Source: Paenibacillus sp. HGH0039
Lineage (GTDB): Bacteria > Bacillota > Bacilli > Paenibacillales > NBRC-103111
Length of the DNA stretch: 64,000 bases
Reading direction: 5' to 3'
Assembly: GCF_000411255.1 (NCBI RefSeq)
Contig: NZ_KE150412.1
Location: 2,216,300 to 2,280,299, forward strand
Shown here: one piece after another, positions 16,641 through 24,746 of the stretch
Numbering within the stretch: position 1 is the first letter of the stretch
Layout: the number at the start of each line of letters is the position of its first letter
Notes under the pieces: model-generated
The model's database searches: none
What the model was told of the DNA's origin: nothing
The model's input: only the letters and a program-made list of their open reading frames with translations
Translations under genes and position numbers: made by a program

Positions 16641-18119
16641 CTACTTCCCCTCCCATACGCCCTGTTCCTCCGCGTACATCTTCAAGACGCGCAGAAACAC
16701 GTTCGGGAACGCGTAGCGCTCCAGCTCCTCCGGCGACATCCAGCGGTAGCGGTAAGGCAGCTGCCCCGCGGGAGCGCCTCCCTGGCCGCCGAGCCGGCAC
16801 CGGTACACCTTCATGTCCCAGTAGAGATGGCTGAAGGTGTGGTTCGTGTCGGCGATCCAGCCCTGCGGGAGCACGTCCACGTGCTCCTCCTCGGCCAGCG
16901 CGATGCGCAGCTGCTCCATGCTGTGCGCATCGCCCGGCCAGGCTGCGGGAGCCTCGCTCCCCGCAGCGGCGGCTTTGCCGCGGCGGCCCCGCTTCGCCGG
17001 CGCTTCCGGCCCGGCGGCCGCGCTGCCGACGGCAGGCTGTGCCTCCGCCGACCGATCCGCGCCGGCGGAAGATGCGGCGGCTTCATCCGCCGCCGCGAGA
17101 AGCAGCCCCGGCCCGCCCTCAGGGCCGGGAGGTTCCGCTGCCGCGAGGGAGCCGCGGGCGCCGCCGGAGGCGGCCGCCGGCAGCTCTACGTGCGGCAGCT
17201 CCCACATGCGGGCGAGGAGGCCCTCCTGGGGTCGCTGGCGGATAAGTATCCGCCCCGCGTTCTGGCCCTCGCCCTCGATCAGGGCCACAAGCCGCCGCTC
17301 CGGTTTCGGCGGCTTGGCCTTGCTCTTCACCGGCAGGGTCTCTTCCCTGCCGGCCAGCCTGCCCGAGCAGTGGTCCATGACCGGGCAGGTCAGGCACTGC
17401 GGCGAGCGCGGGGTGCAGACCATGGCGCCGAGTTCCATCAGCGCCTGGTTGAAGTCCCCCGCGGAGCCTTCGGGGATGAGATCGCGGGCCAGCCGCTCCA
17501 TCCCCACTCTTGCGGCGGGCTTCGCGATATCGTCCTCGATGAGGAAGTAGCGCGAAAGCACCCGCATGACGTTGCCGTCGACGGCGGGCTCCGGCTTGTT
17601 GTACGCGATGCTGAGAATCGCGCCCGACGTATACGGGCCTACCCCTCTGAGGGAGGAGATGTCCTCCTTCGTGTCCGGCACGATGCCCCCGTAACGCTCG
17701 TGAACCTCGCGTACGGCCTGCTGGAGGTTTCTCGCGCGGGAATAGTAGCCGAGCCCTTCCCACGCTTTCAGAACCTCATCCTCCGGGGCTACGGCCAAAG
17801 CCTCTACCGTCGGGAACAAATCGACGAACCGGTGGAAATACGGTATCACCGTGTCCACCCTCGTCTGCTGGAGCATAACTTCCGAAATCCAGATATAATA
17901 AGGGTTGCGGCTGCGTCTCCACGGGAGATCGCGGCGATGTATCAAATACCACGCCAACAAATTGGCGGAGAAAAATCGTTTTTGTTCCGTCGGGTATTCC
18001 ACCGGCGGTGTTTTATCCGTTTTGGACGCCGATTTTGTTTTCTTCGGCTTTTCCGGAACTTGTCCCTCTTCAGCCGGTACCGGCTCATTGCGTTCCTGCT
18101 GCCGTTCAAGCTCTGCCAC
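16641..18119 (-). CDS. mutY: A/G-specific adenine DNA glycosylase MutY with a low-complexity insert
   Basis: MutY removes adenine mispaired with 8-oxoguanine or guanine. This 492-residue protein has a short charged N-tail and the helix-hairpin-helix glycosylase core. The core shows catalytic Glu80 in SEVMLQQTRVD, LRGVGPYTSGAI and Asp181 in AVDGNVMRV. The [4Fe-4S] loop is Cys235-X6-Cys242-X2-Cys245-X5-Cys251. The C-terminal NUDIX-like 8-oxoG recognition domain is split by about 85 Ala/Gly/Pro/Ser-rich residues (about 314-398). The domain resumes with WIADTNHTFSHLYWDMKVY. The GTG at 18119 follows GGAGAGGG. A TATAAT box at 18172-18177 rules out the longer upstream frame. Confidence 0.92.
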   Translation of the reverse strand: MAELERQQERNEPVPAEEGQVPEKPKKTKSASKTDKTPPVEYPTEQKRFFSANLLAWYLIHRRDLPWRRSRNPYYIWISEVMLQQTRVDTVIPYFHRFVDLFPTVEALAVAPEDEVLKAWEGLGYYSRARNLQQAVREVHERYGGIVPDTKEDISSLRGVGPYTSGAILSIAYNKPEPAVDGNVMRVLSRYFLIEDDIAKPAARVGMERLARDLIPEGSAGDFNQALMELGAMVCTPRSPQCLTCPVMDHCSGRLAGREETLPVKSKAKPPKPERRLVALIEGEGQNAGRILIRQRPQEGLLARMWELPHVELPAAASGGARGSLAAAEPPGPEGGPGLLLAAADEAAASSAGADRSAEAQPAVGSAAAGPEAPAKRGRRGKAAAAGSEAPAAWPGDAHSMEQLRIALAEEEHVDVLPQGWIADTNHTFSHLYWDMKVYRCRLGGQGGAPAGQLPYRYRWMSPEELERYAFPNVFLRVLKMYAEEQGVWEGK

Positions 18120-18171
18120 CTGGATTCCCTCTCCTCTCCGGGGCTCACGTTTTGAACACCCACAACCTTTT

Positions 18172-18200
18172 ATTATAAAGCAAAAGAGGGGAGGATGGAA
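18172..18200 (-). promoter_or_regulatory. mutY promoter
   Basis: On the minus strand a consensus TATAAT (18172-18177) lies 17 nt after TTCCAT, a weak -35. It lies 53 nt upstream of the GTG start and supports that start. Confidence 0.5.
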
Positions 18201-18298
18201 CTGTCCGGCCTTTGCTTGTTTTTGCGGGCTGAATTGGGTATTCTTGTCGTATTCGGACTTTTTCGGATGATTGGATTCGGGAACGGAGGTTGTACAAA

Positions 18299-18853
18299 AT
18301 GAAAGAAGCCCGAACGGCACCCGGCAGACCGGCCGTGATTCCTTCCGGCTTTCGCTGGCTCGCGCCTTATCTGGCTGTATGGGGCATTCAGGGAGTCGTC
18401 GCGGCGGCGGTCGATTTCTTTCAGGAATGGGTCGATTTAGACTGGCTCGCGCAGGGAATATTCGCGGCGGCCGTGCTTGCCAGCATCGTGATCTGGGTAA
18501 AAATGCGCCGCAAAGCCGGCGCCGCGCGCGAAGGCTCCATTTCCCTCGTTATGCTCGCCTTCCCCGCCGTTATGCTGATCGGCGCCGTAGCCGTGCTCGA
18601 ATATGTGCAGGCGGTCGGCCCTTATTTCGTCGCGCTTCTGAGGGCGTTCCTGCTCTCGGTCGTTTTCGTCCTGCTCGGAGCGGCCGCCGACCGAAGGCTT
18701 TTCTGGCTCGGTCTGTGGCTCTTCGCGCTTACGATCGTGATGGCCCTCTGGTATTTGGGCTACTCCGGCGTCATTTTGCAGGGGATGAGCGGCCTCAGCC
18801 TGCTCGTTTGCGCCTGGTCCCTGACAAGGCCGCTGGCGCCTGTGACGGGATAG
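18299..18853 (+). CDS. Predicted multi-pass membrane protein, unknown function
   Basis: A 184-residue hydrophobic protein with about five transmembrane segments: WLAPYLAVWGIQGVVAAAV, GIFAAAVLASIVIWV, ISLVMLAFPAVMLIGAVAVL, FLLSVVFVLLGAA and LWLFALTIVMALWYLGYS. Short basic loops between them suggest a plasma-membrane protein. The ATG at 18299 lies 8 nt after GGAGG. It is transcribed divergently from mutY. No family is recognised and no catalytic motif is apparent. A weak hairpin just after the stop lacks a T-run. Confidence 0.65.
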   Translation: MKEARTAPGRPAVIPSGFRWLAPYLAVWGIQGVVAAAVDFFQEWVDLDWLAQGIFAAAVLASIVIWVKMRRKAGAAREGSISLVMLAFPAVMLIGAVAVLEYVQAVGPYFVALLRAFLLSVVFVLLGAAADRRLFWLGLWLFALTIVMALWYLGYSGVILQGMSGLSLLVCAWSLTRPLAPVTG

Positions 18854-19494
18854 CGCCGCAAGTTTTTTGCGGCCGTCAGTCTGGTAGGCCTGCCTCACGT
18901 GCCAAGCTCTCCGCTTGGCCGCGGGCCCGGCTCAGACGGCTTTCCATCTTTGAGTCGCGGCTCCCGGAGTGGAGCGTGGTGGTACGCGCTCGCCTCGCTT
19001 ACGGCAGGCAAACGCACGGCCCACTGGGCACAGAATCAGGCAGCTCGGACAGCTTCGGAAACGGGCTGTCTTTTCTTTTGCGCCGGGGAGTTTACAAAAC
19101 ACCCAGCCTTTTGTGCAGCGCTCCATCGGCCCGCTTTGGCTGCGCACACGGGCTGCACTCAGGAGAGCGCCAGATTGTAGCTCTCCGGTTCGTTTACCGT
19201 TCTATAGCTCCCCGTTTTTTCGTTTGCCGTTCTATAGTTCTCCATTTCGCTTGCCGTTCTATAGCAGTCCCTTTCGCTTACCGTTCGCGTTTTACCGCGA
19301 CTGCGGACTTTCATTTACCTTTCCCGTTTTATCCTCCGAATGCCGGCTTATACTGTATGCCTTCTTGGAGCTTCCGCTTGATGGCGATTCACCGCCTACC
19401 TGACAAGCGCTATTAAGCAGGCCCGCTCATCTTCCGATGCGCCTTCATAACGCCCCGTAACCGTGAGTGTATCCGCCTTCCGGCCTTTTCCGGG
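18854..19494. other. Long intergenic region with terminator-like hairpin and imperfect tandem repeats
   Basis: No convincing gene lies in these 640 bp. They hold a GACAGC/GCTGTC hairpin followed by TTTTCTTTT at 19048-19079, which may end the upstream membrane-protein transcript. A run of imperfect 27-30 bp repeats spans 19191-19287. Open frames here are Arg/Ser/Ala-rich and lack ribosome binding sites. Confidence 0.5.
19191..19287. repeat. Imperfect tandem repeat, 27-30 bp unit
   Basis: Three full units and a partial fourth share the core CGYTTRCCGTTCTATAG, starting at 19191, 19221, 19248 and 19275. Units differ in the T/C-rich tail. No coding or structural role was evident. Confidence 0.6.
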
Positions 19495-19881
19495 CTAAGG
19501 CCGCTCGACAACCGCGTAGGCCGCCGCCATCGTATCCGTGTGCGTAATGCTCAAATGAATGACAACGTCCTGTCCGAGCCCCAGACGCTGCCTCGCCCCC
19601 TCGGATAGGAAACAATGGGGCTTACCCGACTCGTCCGGAAGGACACTGACGTCATGAAACCCCGCCTGGCGGCCGATTCCGCATCCCAACGCTTTGACCA
19701 CGGCCTCTTTCGCGGCAAAACGCCCTGCCGTAAACTCGGCCAGCCTGCCTCTTTTCCCGGCTGCAAGCTGCTGTTCTTCTTCGGTTAAAATCCTCCGCAT
19801 GAACCGATCTCCGCTCTCTTCCCGCAGCAATCCCGCTACACGGGCGATATCAACCATGTCCATTCCGACTCCGATAATCAT
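19495..19881 (-). CDS. acpS: Holo-[acyl-carrier-protein] synthase
   Basis: AcpS moves the 4'-phosphopantetheine arm of CoA to apo-ACP, activating fatty acid synthesis. The 128-residue protein shows the two family signatures. These are the N-terminal IIGVGMDMVDIARV with the metal-binding Asp, and FTAGRFAAKEAVVKALG with the catalytic Glu and Lys. The C-terminal ITHTDTMAAAYAVVE completes the fold. The ATG at 19881 lies 7 nt after GGAGG; an in-frame extension upstream lacks such a site. It lies downstream of nadE on the same strand, separated by a hairpin terminator. Confidence 0.95.
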   Translation of the reverse strand: MIIGVGMDMVDIARVAGLLREESGDRFMRRILTEEEQQLAAGKRGRLAEFTAGRFAAKEAVVKALGCGIGRQAGFHDVSVLPDESGKPHCFLSEGARQRLGLGQDVVIHLSITHTDTMAAAYAVVERP

Positions 19882-19997
19882 GTGTACGCCTCCGTTACTC
19901 ATCTTTTTTTCCGTTTCGTTCACCTTGCCTGATTGTGGCACGGCCATTCCGCGAGGTCAAGCCGGGACGCCGCCGCCACAGCATTCGCATACGCAAA

Positions 19998-20038
19998 AGA
20001 AGCGAAAGAGCTCCGCTCCTCCGCTTCTTTATCTTTTT
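19998..20038. terminator. Terminator downstream of nadE (possibly bidirectional)
   Basis: An AGAAGCG/CGCTTCT stem encloses a smaller GAGC/GCTC hairpin. A T-rich tail is present on both strands: TTTTGCG on the minus strand and TTTATCTTTTTT on the plus strand. Confidence 0.6.
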
Positions 20039-20095
20039 TCCCGAAAAAGAACAGGTCTCCGAATGCCAGGCAAGTTTCCGCTTGAACGCTCGGAT

Positions 20096-20905
20096 TTAAA
20101 TGCCGGGAATGCGGCCGCGCTTATGTCTTGTTTTCATATAATGCTTCTCAAGTTTTTCCGCGGCGGCCGGATCGATCGCTTTGCCTTCCAGATAGTCGCT
20201 GTTGTCCTCGTAGCTGACTCCAAGTTCCTTCTCGTCCGTCTGTCCTTCCCACAGTCCGGCAGTCGGAGCTTTATGCAGCACACTGTCCGGAACGCCCAGT
20301 TCGGCCGCCAGAGCGCGTACTTGACGCTTGTTGAGTGAGCTGAGAGGAGTGATATCGACGGCGCCGTCGCCCCACTTCGTAAAGAAGCCCGTAATCGCCT
20401 CGGAAGCATGATCCGTACCGACGACGAGCAGGTTCATTTCGAAAGCGATGGCATACTGCACGACCATCCGGGTTCTCGCCTTCACGTTGCCCTTGCCTTC
20501 TTTACTCATATGACGGGAGTCGCCCGCATTTTTCAGACCGAACTCGACTTCGAGCGCGATCTCGTTCACCGCTTCTTCGATATTGGTTTCCATGCGGTAT
20601 TTGAGGTTGAACGCTTCTGCCGTCGCATAGCTGTCATGAATATCCTCTTGTGTCCCGTACGGCTGGAAGACGCCGACTGTCTTATACTCTTTGCCGCTCT
20701 CTTCCGTCAGCTCGTCCGTCGCTATTTTGCAAAGACCGGCGGCAACGGCGCTGTCGATGCCCCCGCTGATGGCAATCAGCAGACCGGATACGCCCGCGCT
20801 TTTTACATACTGCTTCAAAAAATCTACGCGTCTGCGGATTTCTTCCTGAACGTCGATCTGCGGTTTAACGCCAAGTTCTTGTATAATTTCCTGCTGCAGG
20901 CTCAT
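20096..20905 (-). CDS. nadE: NH3-dependent NAD+ synthetase
   Basis: NadE amidates nicotinic acid adenine dinucleotide to NAD+ using ATP and ammonia. The protein is 269 residues, the size of the single-domain enzyme without a glutaminase part. The PP-loop SGGIDSA is at residues 47-53. VVGTDHASEAITGFFTKWGDGAVDITPLSSL, shared by the ammonia-dependent group, lies in the second half. The C-terminal KTRHKRGRIPGI is typical of Bacillus NadE. The ATG at 20905 follows AGGAGG by 8 nt and replaces a slightly longer frame. It is a single gene with its own terminator. Confidence 0.95.
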   Translation of the reverse strand: MSLQQEIIQELGVKPQIDVQEEIRRRVDFLKQYVKSAGVSGLLIAISGGIDSAVAAGLCKIATDELTEESGKEYKTVGVFQPYGTQEDIHDSYATAEAFNLKYRMETNIEEAVNEIALEVEFGLKNAGDSRHMSKEGKGNVKARTRMVVQYAIAFEMNLLVVGTDHASEAITGFFTKWGDGAVDITPLSSLNKRQVRALAAELGVPDSVLHKAPTAGLWEGQTDEKELGVSYEDNSDYLEGKAIDPAAAEKLEKHYMKTRHKRGRIPGI

Positions 20906-20956
20906 TAAAAAAATCCTCCTTCTCCACACCTAAGGTTTGAACTTATCTTACCACAA

Positions 20957-21000
20957 AGAAAACCGCCCCAACCACCAAAAGGATGGCCGGGACGGTTTTT
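20957..21000. terminator. Chitinase terminator
   Basis: An AAAACCG...CGGTTTT stem with an inner CC/GG part lies just after the chitinase stop. On the minus strand it is followed by TTTTC. The symmetrical ends may also stop readthrough from the other side. Confidence 0.7.
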
Positions 21001-21036
21001 CATGTTAGATTATCTCACTTCAAAATCCGCAGCGGA

Positions 21037-23322
21037 TTAGCTGCCTGTTACCACAATGTTCGTCGGTTGGGCTTTCACAAGCCCCGCGCCTCCGAAAGTA
21101 ACGGTAGCTCCGGGCTGAAGCGTGTTGTTCCAGCCTGCGCCTTTGATCACGAAATGGTTATTGGCGGAACTGACGATGGAAGCATCCCAGACGGATGTGA
21201 TGCTTCCCGTGTAATCGAATTCCAGCTTCCAGTTCGTGATCGGGGTCGTTCCCGTGTTCTTGATGGAGAAGCTGAAGTTGTAGCCCGTTCCCCAATCGCT
21301 CGTTACCGTGAAGGTCGGCTGAACCGGAGAGCCCGGGTTCGTCGCTGGGTCCGTGGTAACCGTGACGGAAGCCGGAGCGGATATGTTGCCCGCCGCATCC
21401 TTGGCTTTGACCGTGAACGTATAGGCTGTGTTCGGTGTAAGATCGGTCACGTTGAGGCTTGTCGCCGTCGTGGAGACGGTTTTCGTGCCGTATGTGACGT
21501 CATAACCCGTAACGCCGACGTTATCCGTCGCTGCTGTCCAGCTAAGAGCTGCGCTGGTCGATGTTTTACCGGTGGAGACGAGGTTCGTGACCGCTGTCGG
21601 AGCTTGCGTATCCGGCGTTGTTGTTCCGCCGTCCGTCGTGACGGTTACGGAAGCCGGTGCGGATACGTTGCCTGCCGCGTCTTTCGCTTTTACGGTGAAC
21701 GTATAAGCGGTATTGGCCGTCAGGCCCGTGATGTTGGCGGTGGTTCCCGTCACATTGACTTTCGTCGTGCCGTAGGACACTTCGTATCCGGCTACGCCGA
21801 CGTTATCCGTCGCAGCGGTCCAGCTCAAGGTGACGCTCGTGGACGTTTTGCCGGTAGAGACCAAATTCGTAACCGCCGTCGGAGCCTGGGTATCCGGTAC
21901 GGCAGGGCTCAGAAGGTCGGCCGCCACTTTGTCGAGAAGCTTGGTTGTGCAGGAGAATTTCGGGCTGGTGCGGCAGTCGGAGCTGGTTTCCCAGAACATC
22001 GCGCCGGCCAGGCCTTTGCTTTTGATGTAAGCCGTTTTGGCGGCAATGGATTGCGTGTCTTCATAGGAGATGAACGTGCCGCTCGTCGGGTTGAACAGAT
22101 AAGGCGTTTTGGTCGTGTCGTTCCAGTAGCGGGTGAAGCCGTTCTTGTTCACATAGTTGGCCATGATGTCGCCGTAATCGAACGTGCCGCTGTTGCCGGA
22201 CGCCCAGTCGTCCCAAGTGCCGGTCGGCAGAACGCTGCCGTCCCAGCCCCCTACACAGGTCTGGTACTGGCCGTCATTGTTCGGGCCCGGAGGGCAGCCC
22301 TTCCAGCCCTTGCCGTAGAAAGGAAGACCGAGCACCAGCTTGTTGGCGGGAACGCCCGACTGGAAGTAAATATCGATCGCGTCGCTCGTATTGAACTTCT
22401 TGATTTCGCCCGTGGACGGATCGTTCGGGTCCGGGTAGAGCGCTGCGTTATGGTTGGTCGACTTTTCCCAGCCGCCGTGGAAATCGTACGTCATGATGTT
22501 GATCCAATCGACGGTTTTGGCGATCTCGGACAGCTCCGTGTTGTTCGCATACTTCTGGCTGGCGCCGGACGCGATGGTCAAAAGGTATTTCTTGCCGTCA
22601 GCAGTTCCGGCCGCGTCCAATTTCTCGCGGACTTTTTTGAGCAGAAGCGTGTAGTTCTGCTTATCCGCAGGGCTGTAGGTGTTGCCGGACAGGCCGCCCG
22701 CTACGGGGTACTCCCAGTCCAGATCCACACCGTCAAAACCGTACGTGCGGATAAACTCGACAGCGGAATTGGCGAAAGTTTCGCGCGTAGTCGCGTTGGC
22801 TGCCACATCGGAGAAACGGTTGGACCAAGTCCATCCGCCCACGGAGATGAGCGTTTTGAGCGACGGGTTCTTTTTCTTGAGGTCACGCAGACCCGCAAAG
22901 TTGCCGCAAAGCGCCTTCTGGTCGCACTCCTCATAGGTGTAGCCCGCATACGGCGTATTTACGTCCGCCCACGGCTCTCCAAGCACAATCGTTCCGTTAG
23001 GGACGGATTTGGATTGCAGAGGCACATGTGAATCCGTACAAGACCACGTCTGCTTGTTAGGGCTGTCGGTCGAATTGTTGCCGTGCACCCCGCCCCAGCA
23101 AATGTCCGCAAAGGCATAATTCAAATGAGTCAATTTGGAGCCGTCGATATCTTTAACTTGATAATTGCGGCCGTAAATCCCCCAGGAGGTAAAATACCCG
23201 ACGATTTTGGCCGGTTCGGCCGCAGAAGCCCTGCCCGCGCCCGTGTTGAACAGAGGGAGCAGCGCCAGCAGAAGCGCAAAGAAACCCAGCCAGGTCATTT
23301 TTATTTTTTTGTTGCTTTTCAT
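21037..23322 (-). CDS. Secreted GH18 chitinase with two FnIII domains and a CBM2-like module
   Basis: A 761-residue extracellular endo-acting chitinase. A signal peptide (about 1-35, ending ASA-A) is followed by the GH18 barrel (about 38-470). The catalytic DGVDLDWE motif ends at Glu204, and SVGGWTWSNRF, MTYDFHGGW and AMFWETSSD mark the barrel strands. Two nearly identical fibronectin type III domains follow (about 477-570 and 571-663, both starting DTQAPTAVTNLVSTGKTSTS). A C-terminal carbohydrate-binding module of CBM2 type (about 668-761) has Trp and Asn spacing such as SDWGTGYNFSFSI. The ATG follows GAAGGGAAA. Two cre sites upstream indicate glucose repression. The FnIII copies suggest a recent duplication. 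Confidence 0.95.
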   Translation of the reverse strand: MKSNKKIKMTWLGFFALLLALLPLFNTGAGRASAAEPAKIVGYFTSWGIYGRNYQVKDIDGSKLTHLNYAFADICWGGVHGNNSTDSPNKQTWSCTDSHVPLQSKSVPNGTIVLGEPWADVNTPYAGYTYEECDQKALCGNFAGLRDLKKKNPSLKTLISVGGWTWSNRFSDVAANATTRETFANSAVEFIRTYGFDGVDLDWEYPVAGGLSGNTYSPADKQNYTLLLKKVREKLDAAGTADGKKYLLTIASGASQKYANNTELSEIAKTVDWINIMTYDFHGGWEKSTNHNAALYPDPNDPSTGEIKKFNTSDAIDIYFQSGVPANKLVLGLPFYGKGWKGCPPGPNNDGQYQTCVGGWDGSVLPTGTWDDWASGNSGTFDYGDIMANYVNKNGFTRYWNDTTKTPYLFNPTSGTFISYEDTQSIAAKTAYIKSKGLAGAMFWETSSDCRTSPKFSCTTKLLDKVAADLLSPAVPDTQAPTAVTNLVSTGKTSTSVTLSWTAATDNVGVAGYEVSYGTTKVNVTGTTANITGLTANTAYTFTVKAKDAAGNVSAPASVTVTTDGGTTTPDTQAPTAVTNLVSTGKTSTSAALSWTAATDNVGVTGYDVTYGTKTVSTTATSLNVTDLTPNTAYTFTVKAKDAAGNISAPASVTVTTDPATNPGSPVQPTFTVTSDWGTGYNFSFSIKNTGTTPITNWKLEFDYTGSITSVWDASIVSSANNHFVIKGAGWNNTLQPGATVTFGGAGLVKAQPTNIVVTGS
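21334..21894. repeat. Tandem FnIII-domain duplication in the chitinase gene
   Basis: Two copies of about 280 bp (21613-21894 and 21334-21612) encode FnIII domains. They share DTQAPTAVTNLVSTGKTSTS, LSWTAATDNVGV and FTVKAKDAAGN, and differ at few positions. Confidence 0.75.
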
Positions 23323-23368
23323 TTATTTCCCTTCTTTCTCTTTTTAGTGGACGATCTTTTCGATCTTT

Positions 23369-23383
23369 AGTAAACGCTTTCAA
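23369..23383 (-). promoter_or_regulatory. cre site upstream of chitinase
   Basis: On the minus strand TTGAAAGCGTTTACT fits WTGNAANCGNWNNCW at every position. It lies 46 nt upstream of the chitinase ATG, placing the gene under CcpA control. Confidence 0.75.
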
Positions 23384-23577
23384 AAAACCTCCTTTTGCTT
23401 GCTTCATTCCGCCGCTTTGTAATCAGCGTCCTGCCGCCGTTTGTACTTGCTCCGCTCATCCCGACTTTTATCCGCTCAATCACCTCCTCCGGGCCGCATG
23501 AAAAAAATCATGCCCGCCTCCGGATTCAGCTGTTCGTTTTACACTCACGTCCACGGACGTTTCCCGATCCCCACATC

Positions 23578-23592
23578 TTGGAAACGCTCTCT
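23578..23592 (+). promoter_or_regulatory. Second cre site upstream of chitinase
   Basis: TTGGAAACGCTCTCT also fits WTGNAANCGNWNNCW fully. It lies about 255 nt upstream of the chitinase start, next to an A/T-rich possible -10 region. Confidence 0.55.
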
Positions 23593-23708
23593 TTATATTA
23601 AAACTTTACTCAATTCCTCCGGGCCGGGCTATAGTCTGATATGCTCAACGTGTTAGGGCCACATGACTAATTTAAGCCGTGCGCCGCGCGAAGCCCTTCC
23701 GCGGACAA

Positions 23709-23752
23709 GAAAAAAGCCCCCGCTTCCGTCCAAAGACGGCCGCAGGAGCTTG
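23709..23752 (-). terminator. Bacilliredoxin gene terminator
   Basis: On the minus strand a long stem begins AAGCTCCTGC, with inner CCGTC/GACGG, and closes GCGGGGGCTT before TTTT. Confidence 0.85.
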
Positions 23753-23787
23753 CTTTATTGAGAACGGACCGGTTAACGGTCTCGTTC

Positions 23788-24222
23788 TTATTTGCAGTAC
23801 TTTTCGAAGGCATCCGTCAGATCGCCGGCAATCATGTCGGCGGAACGGTCTTCGATTTGGTGGCGCTGGATAAAATGCACCAGTTGACCGTCTTTAAACA
23901 GCGCGATCGAAGGCGACGAAGGCGGATAAGGCGCCAGATATTCGCGGGCTTTAGCCGTCGCTTCTTTCTCCTGACCGGCGAAAACGGTGTACAGGTGATC
24001 CGGCTTCACTTCGTTCTGCAGAGCTTTGGCAACGCCGGGACGGCATTGGCCCGCCGCGCAGCCGCAAACGGAGTTGATAACGAGCAGCAGCGTTCCTTCC
24101 GAATTCTCCAGCGTTTCCGCTGCCTGCTCGGGCGTCAGAAGTTCCTTCACGCCGATGCGGGTCAGATCCTCACGCATTGGTTGTACCATGTCTCTCATAT
24201 ATGAGTCAAAAGACATCACCAT
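23788..24222 (-). CDS. Bacilliredoxin (BrxA/BrxB, YphP/YqiW family)
   Basis: A thioredoxin-fold protein that removes bacillithiol from mixed disulfides on cytoplasmic proteins after oxidative stress. The active CGC motif is at residues 53-55 within NSVCGCAAGQCRPG. SPSIALFKDGQLVHFI and the C-terminal AFEKYC are also family features. The protein is 144 residues, the normal size. The ATG at 24222 lies 8 nt after GGGGAG; a second ATG two codons later is possible. It is monocistronic, with its own promoter and terminator. It implies that the host makes bacillithiol. Confidence 0.95.
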   Translation of the reverse strand: MVMSFDSYMRDMVQPMREDLTRIGVKELLTPEQAAETLENSEGTLLLVINSVCGCAAGQCRPGVAKALQNEVKPDHLYTVFAGQEKEATAKAREYLAPYPPSSPSIALFKDGQLVHFIQRHQIEDRSADMIAGDLTDAFEKYCK

Positions 24223-24274
24223 AATTGGTTCACTCCCCTGTGATCAATGTCATGGACATTTTCTTTTCCATTCC

Positions 24275-24302
24275 ATTATACAATCGGGGGAAAAGAAAGC
24301 AA
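24275..24302 (-). promoter_or_regulatory. Bacilliredoxin promoter
   Basis: On the minus strand TTGCTT (24297-24302), 16 nt and consensus TATAAT (24275-24280), about 50 nt upstream of the start codon. Confidence 0.65.
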
Positions 24303-24347
24303 AGGGGCTGTATAAGATCCATGGCGTCCGCAAGACCCTAAATGCCG

Positions 24348-24473
24348 CTACGTCGCGGGAAAATTCGGCCCGTTCAGTTTTTTGTCGCCGCCGGATTCGG
24401 ACGGGGTGCTTTTGCGTTGTTTATTTTCTTTTTCGTGAATATCCTGCTCTTTGGAATTGTTGGATTTAGCCAT
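24348..24473 (-). CDS. Small hydrophilic 41-residue protein, possibly spore-associated
   Basis: A short gene with a convincing AAAGGAGATG ribosome binding site before the ATG at 24473. The product starts MAKSNNSKEQDIHEKENK, is rich in Lys, Ser, Asn and Glu with no hydrophobic core, and ends LNGPNFPAT. It is probably disordered. Minor small acid-soluble spore proteins of Bacilli have similar size and composition, but I cannot assign it to a named Ssp family. It lies between the PspA operon terminator and the bacilliredoxin promoter on the same strand, and has no terminator of its own. Confidence 0.6.
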   Translation of the reverse strand: MAKSNNSKEQDIHEKENKQRKSTPSESGGDKKLNGPNFPAT

Positions 24474-24588
24474 TCGGGGTTCATCTCCTTTCTTTTCCGT
24501 AGTATGCGCACCACGTTGGAGGGCAATTCGCTCTTGTCACCTGCGGAGCCGCGTCGCATGATCGGTCAATCAACCAGGGAGCGGACAG

Positions 24589-24623
24589 AAAAAAAAGCCT
24601 CCGGAGTCCGATCTCCGAAGGCA
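24589..24623 (-). terminator. Terminator of the Psp/Lia-like operon
   Basis: On the minus strand GCCTTCGGAG and CTCCGGAGGC form a 10-bp stem followed by eight T. Confidence 0.9.
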
Positions 24624-24746
24624 AGGTCAGGTATAGCTGTGCAAGAGGTGCCGCTTATTGCGGTAAGAACCGGCCGGAGGCGGCGCGGAATTCCTGCTCT
24701 GAATTCCGGCGCCTGCCGGTCAGTCATAAGGCTTCTGCGAAGCCGA

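Larger units (their letters stand above)
23323..23787. other. Chitinase upstream region and bacilliredoxin terminator
   Basis: A non-coding interval with two cre sites (23369-23383 and 23578-23592), an A/T-rich possible -10 region near 23593-23599 and the bacilliredoxin terminator. No protein gene was recognised. Confidence 0.6.

Noticed and set aside
19191..19287. CRISPR-like array
   Set aside because: Repeat units are imperfect, adjacent without unique spacers, and no cas genes are near.
20983..23031. 682-codon open frame on the plus strand opposite the chitinase
   Set aside because: It mirrors the real GH18 gene on the other strand, its product is Arg/Val/Gly-rich without motifs, and no ribosome binding site is present.
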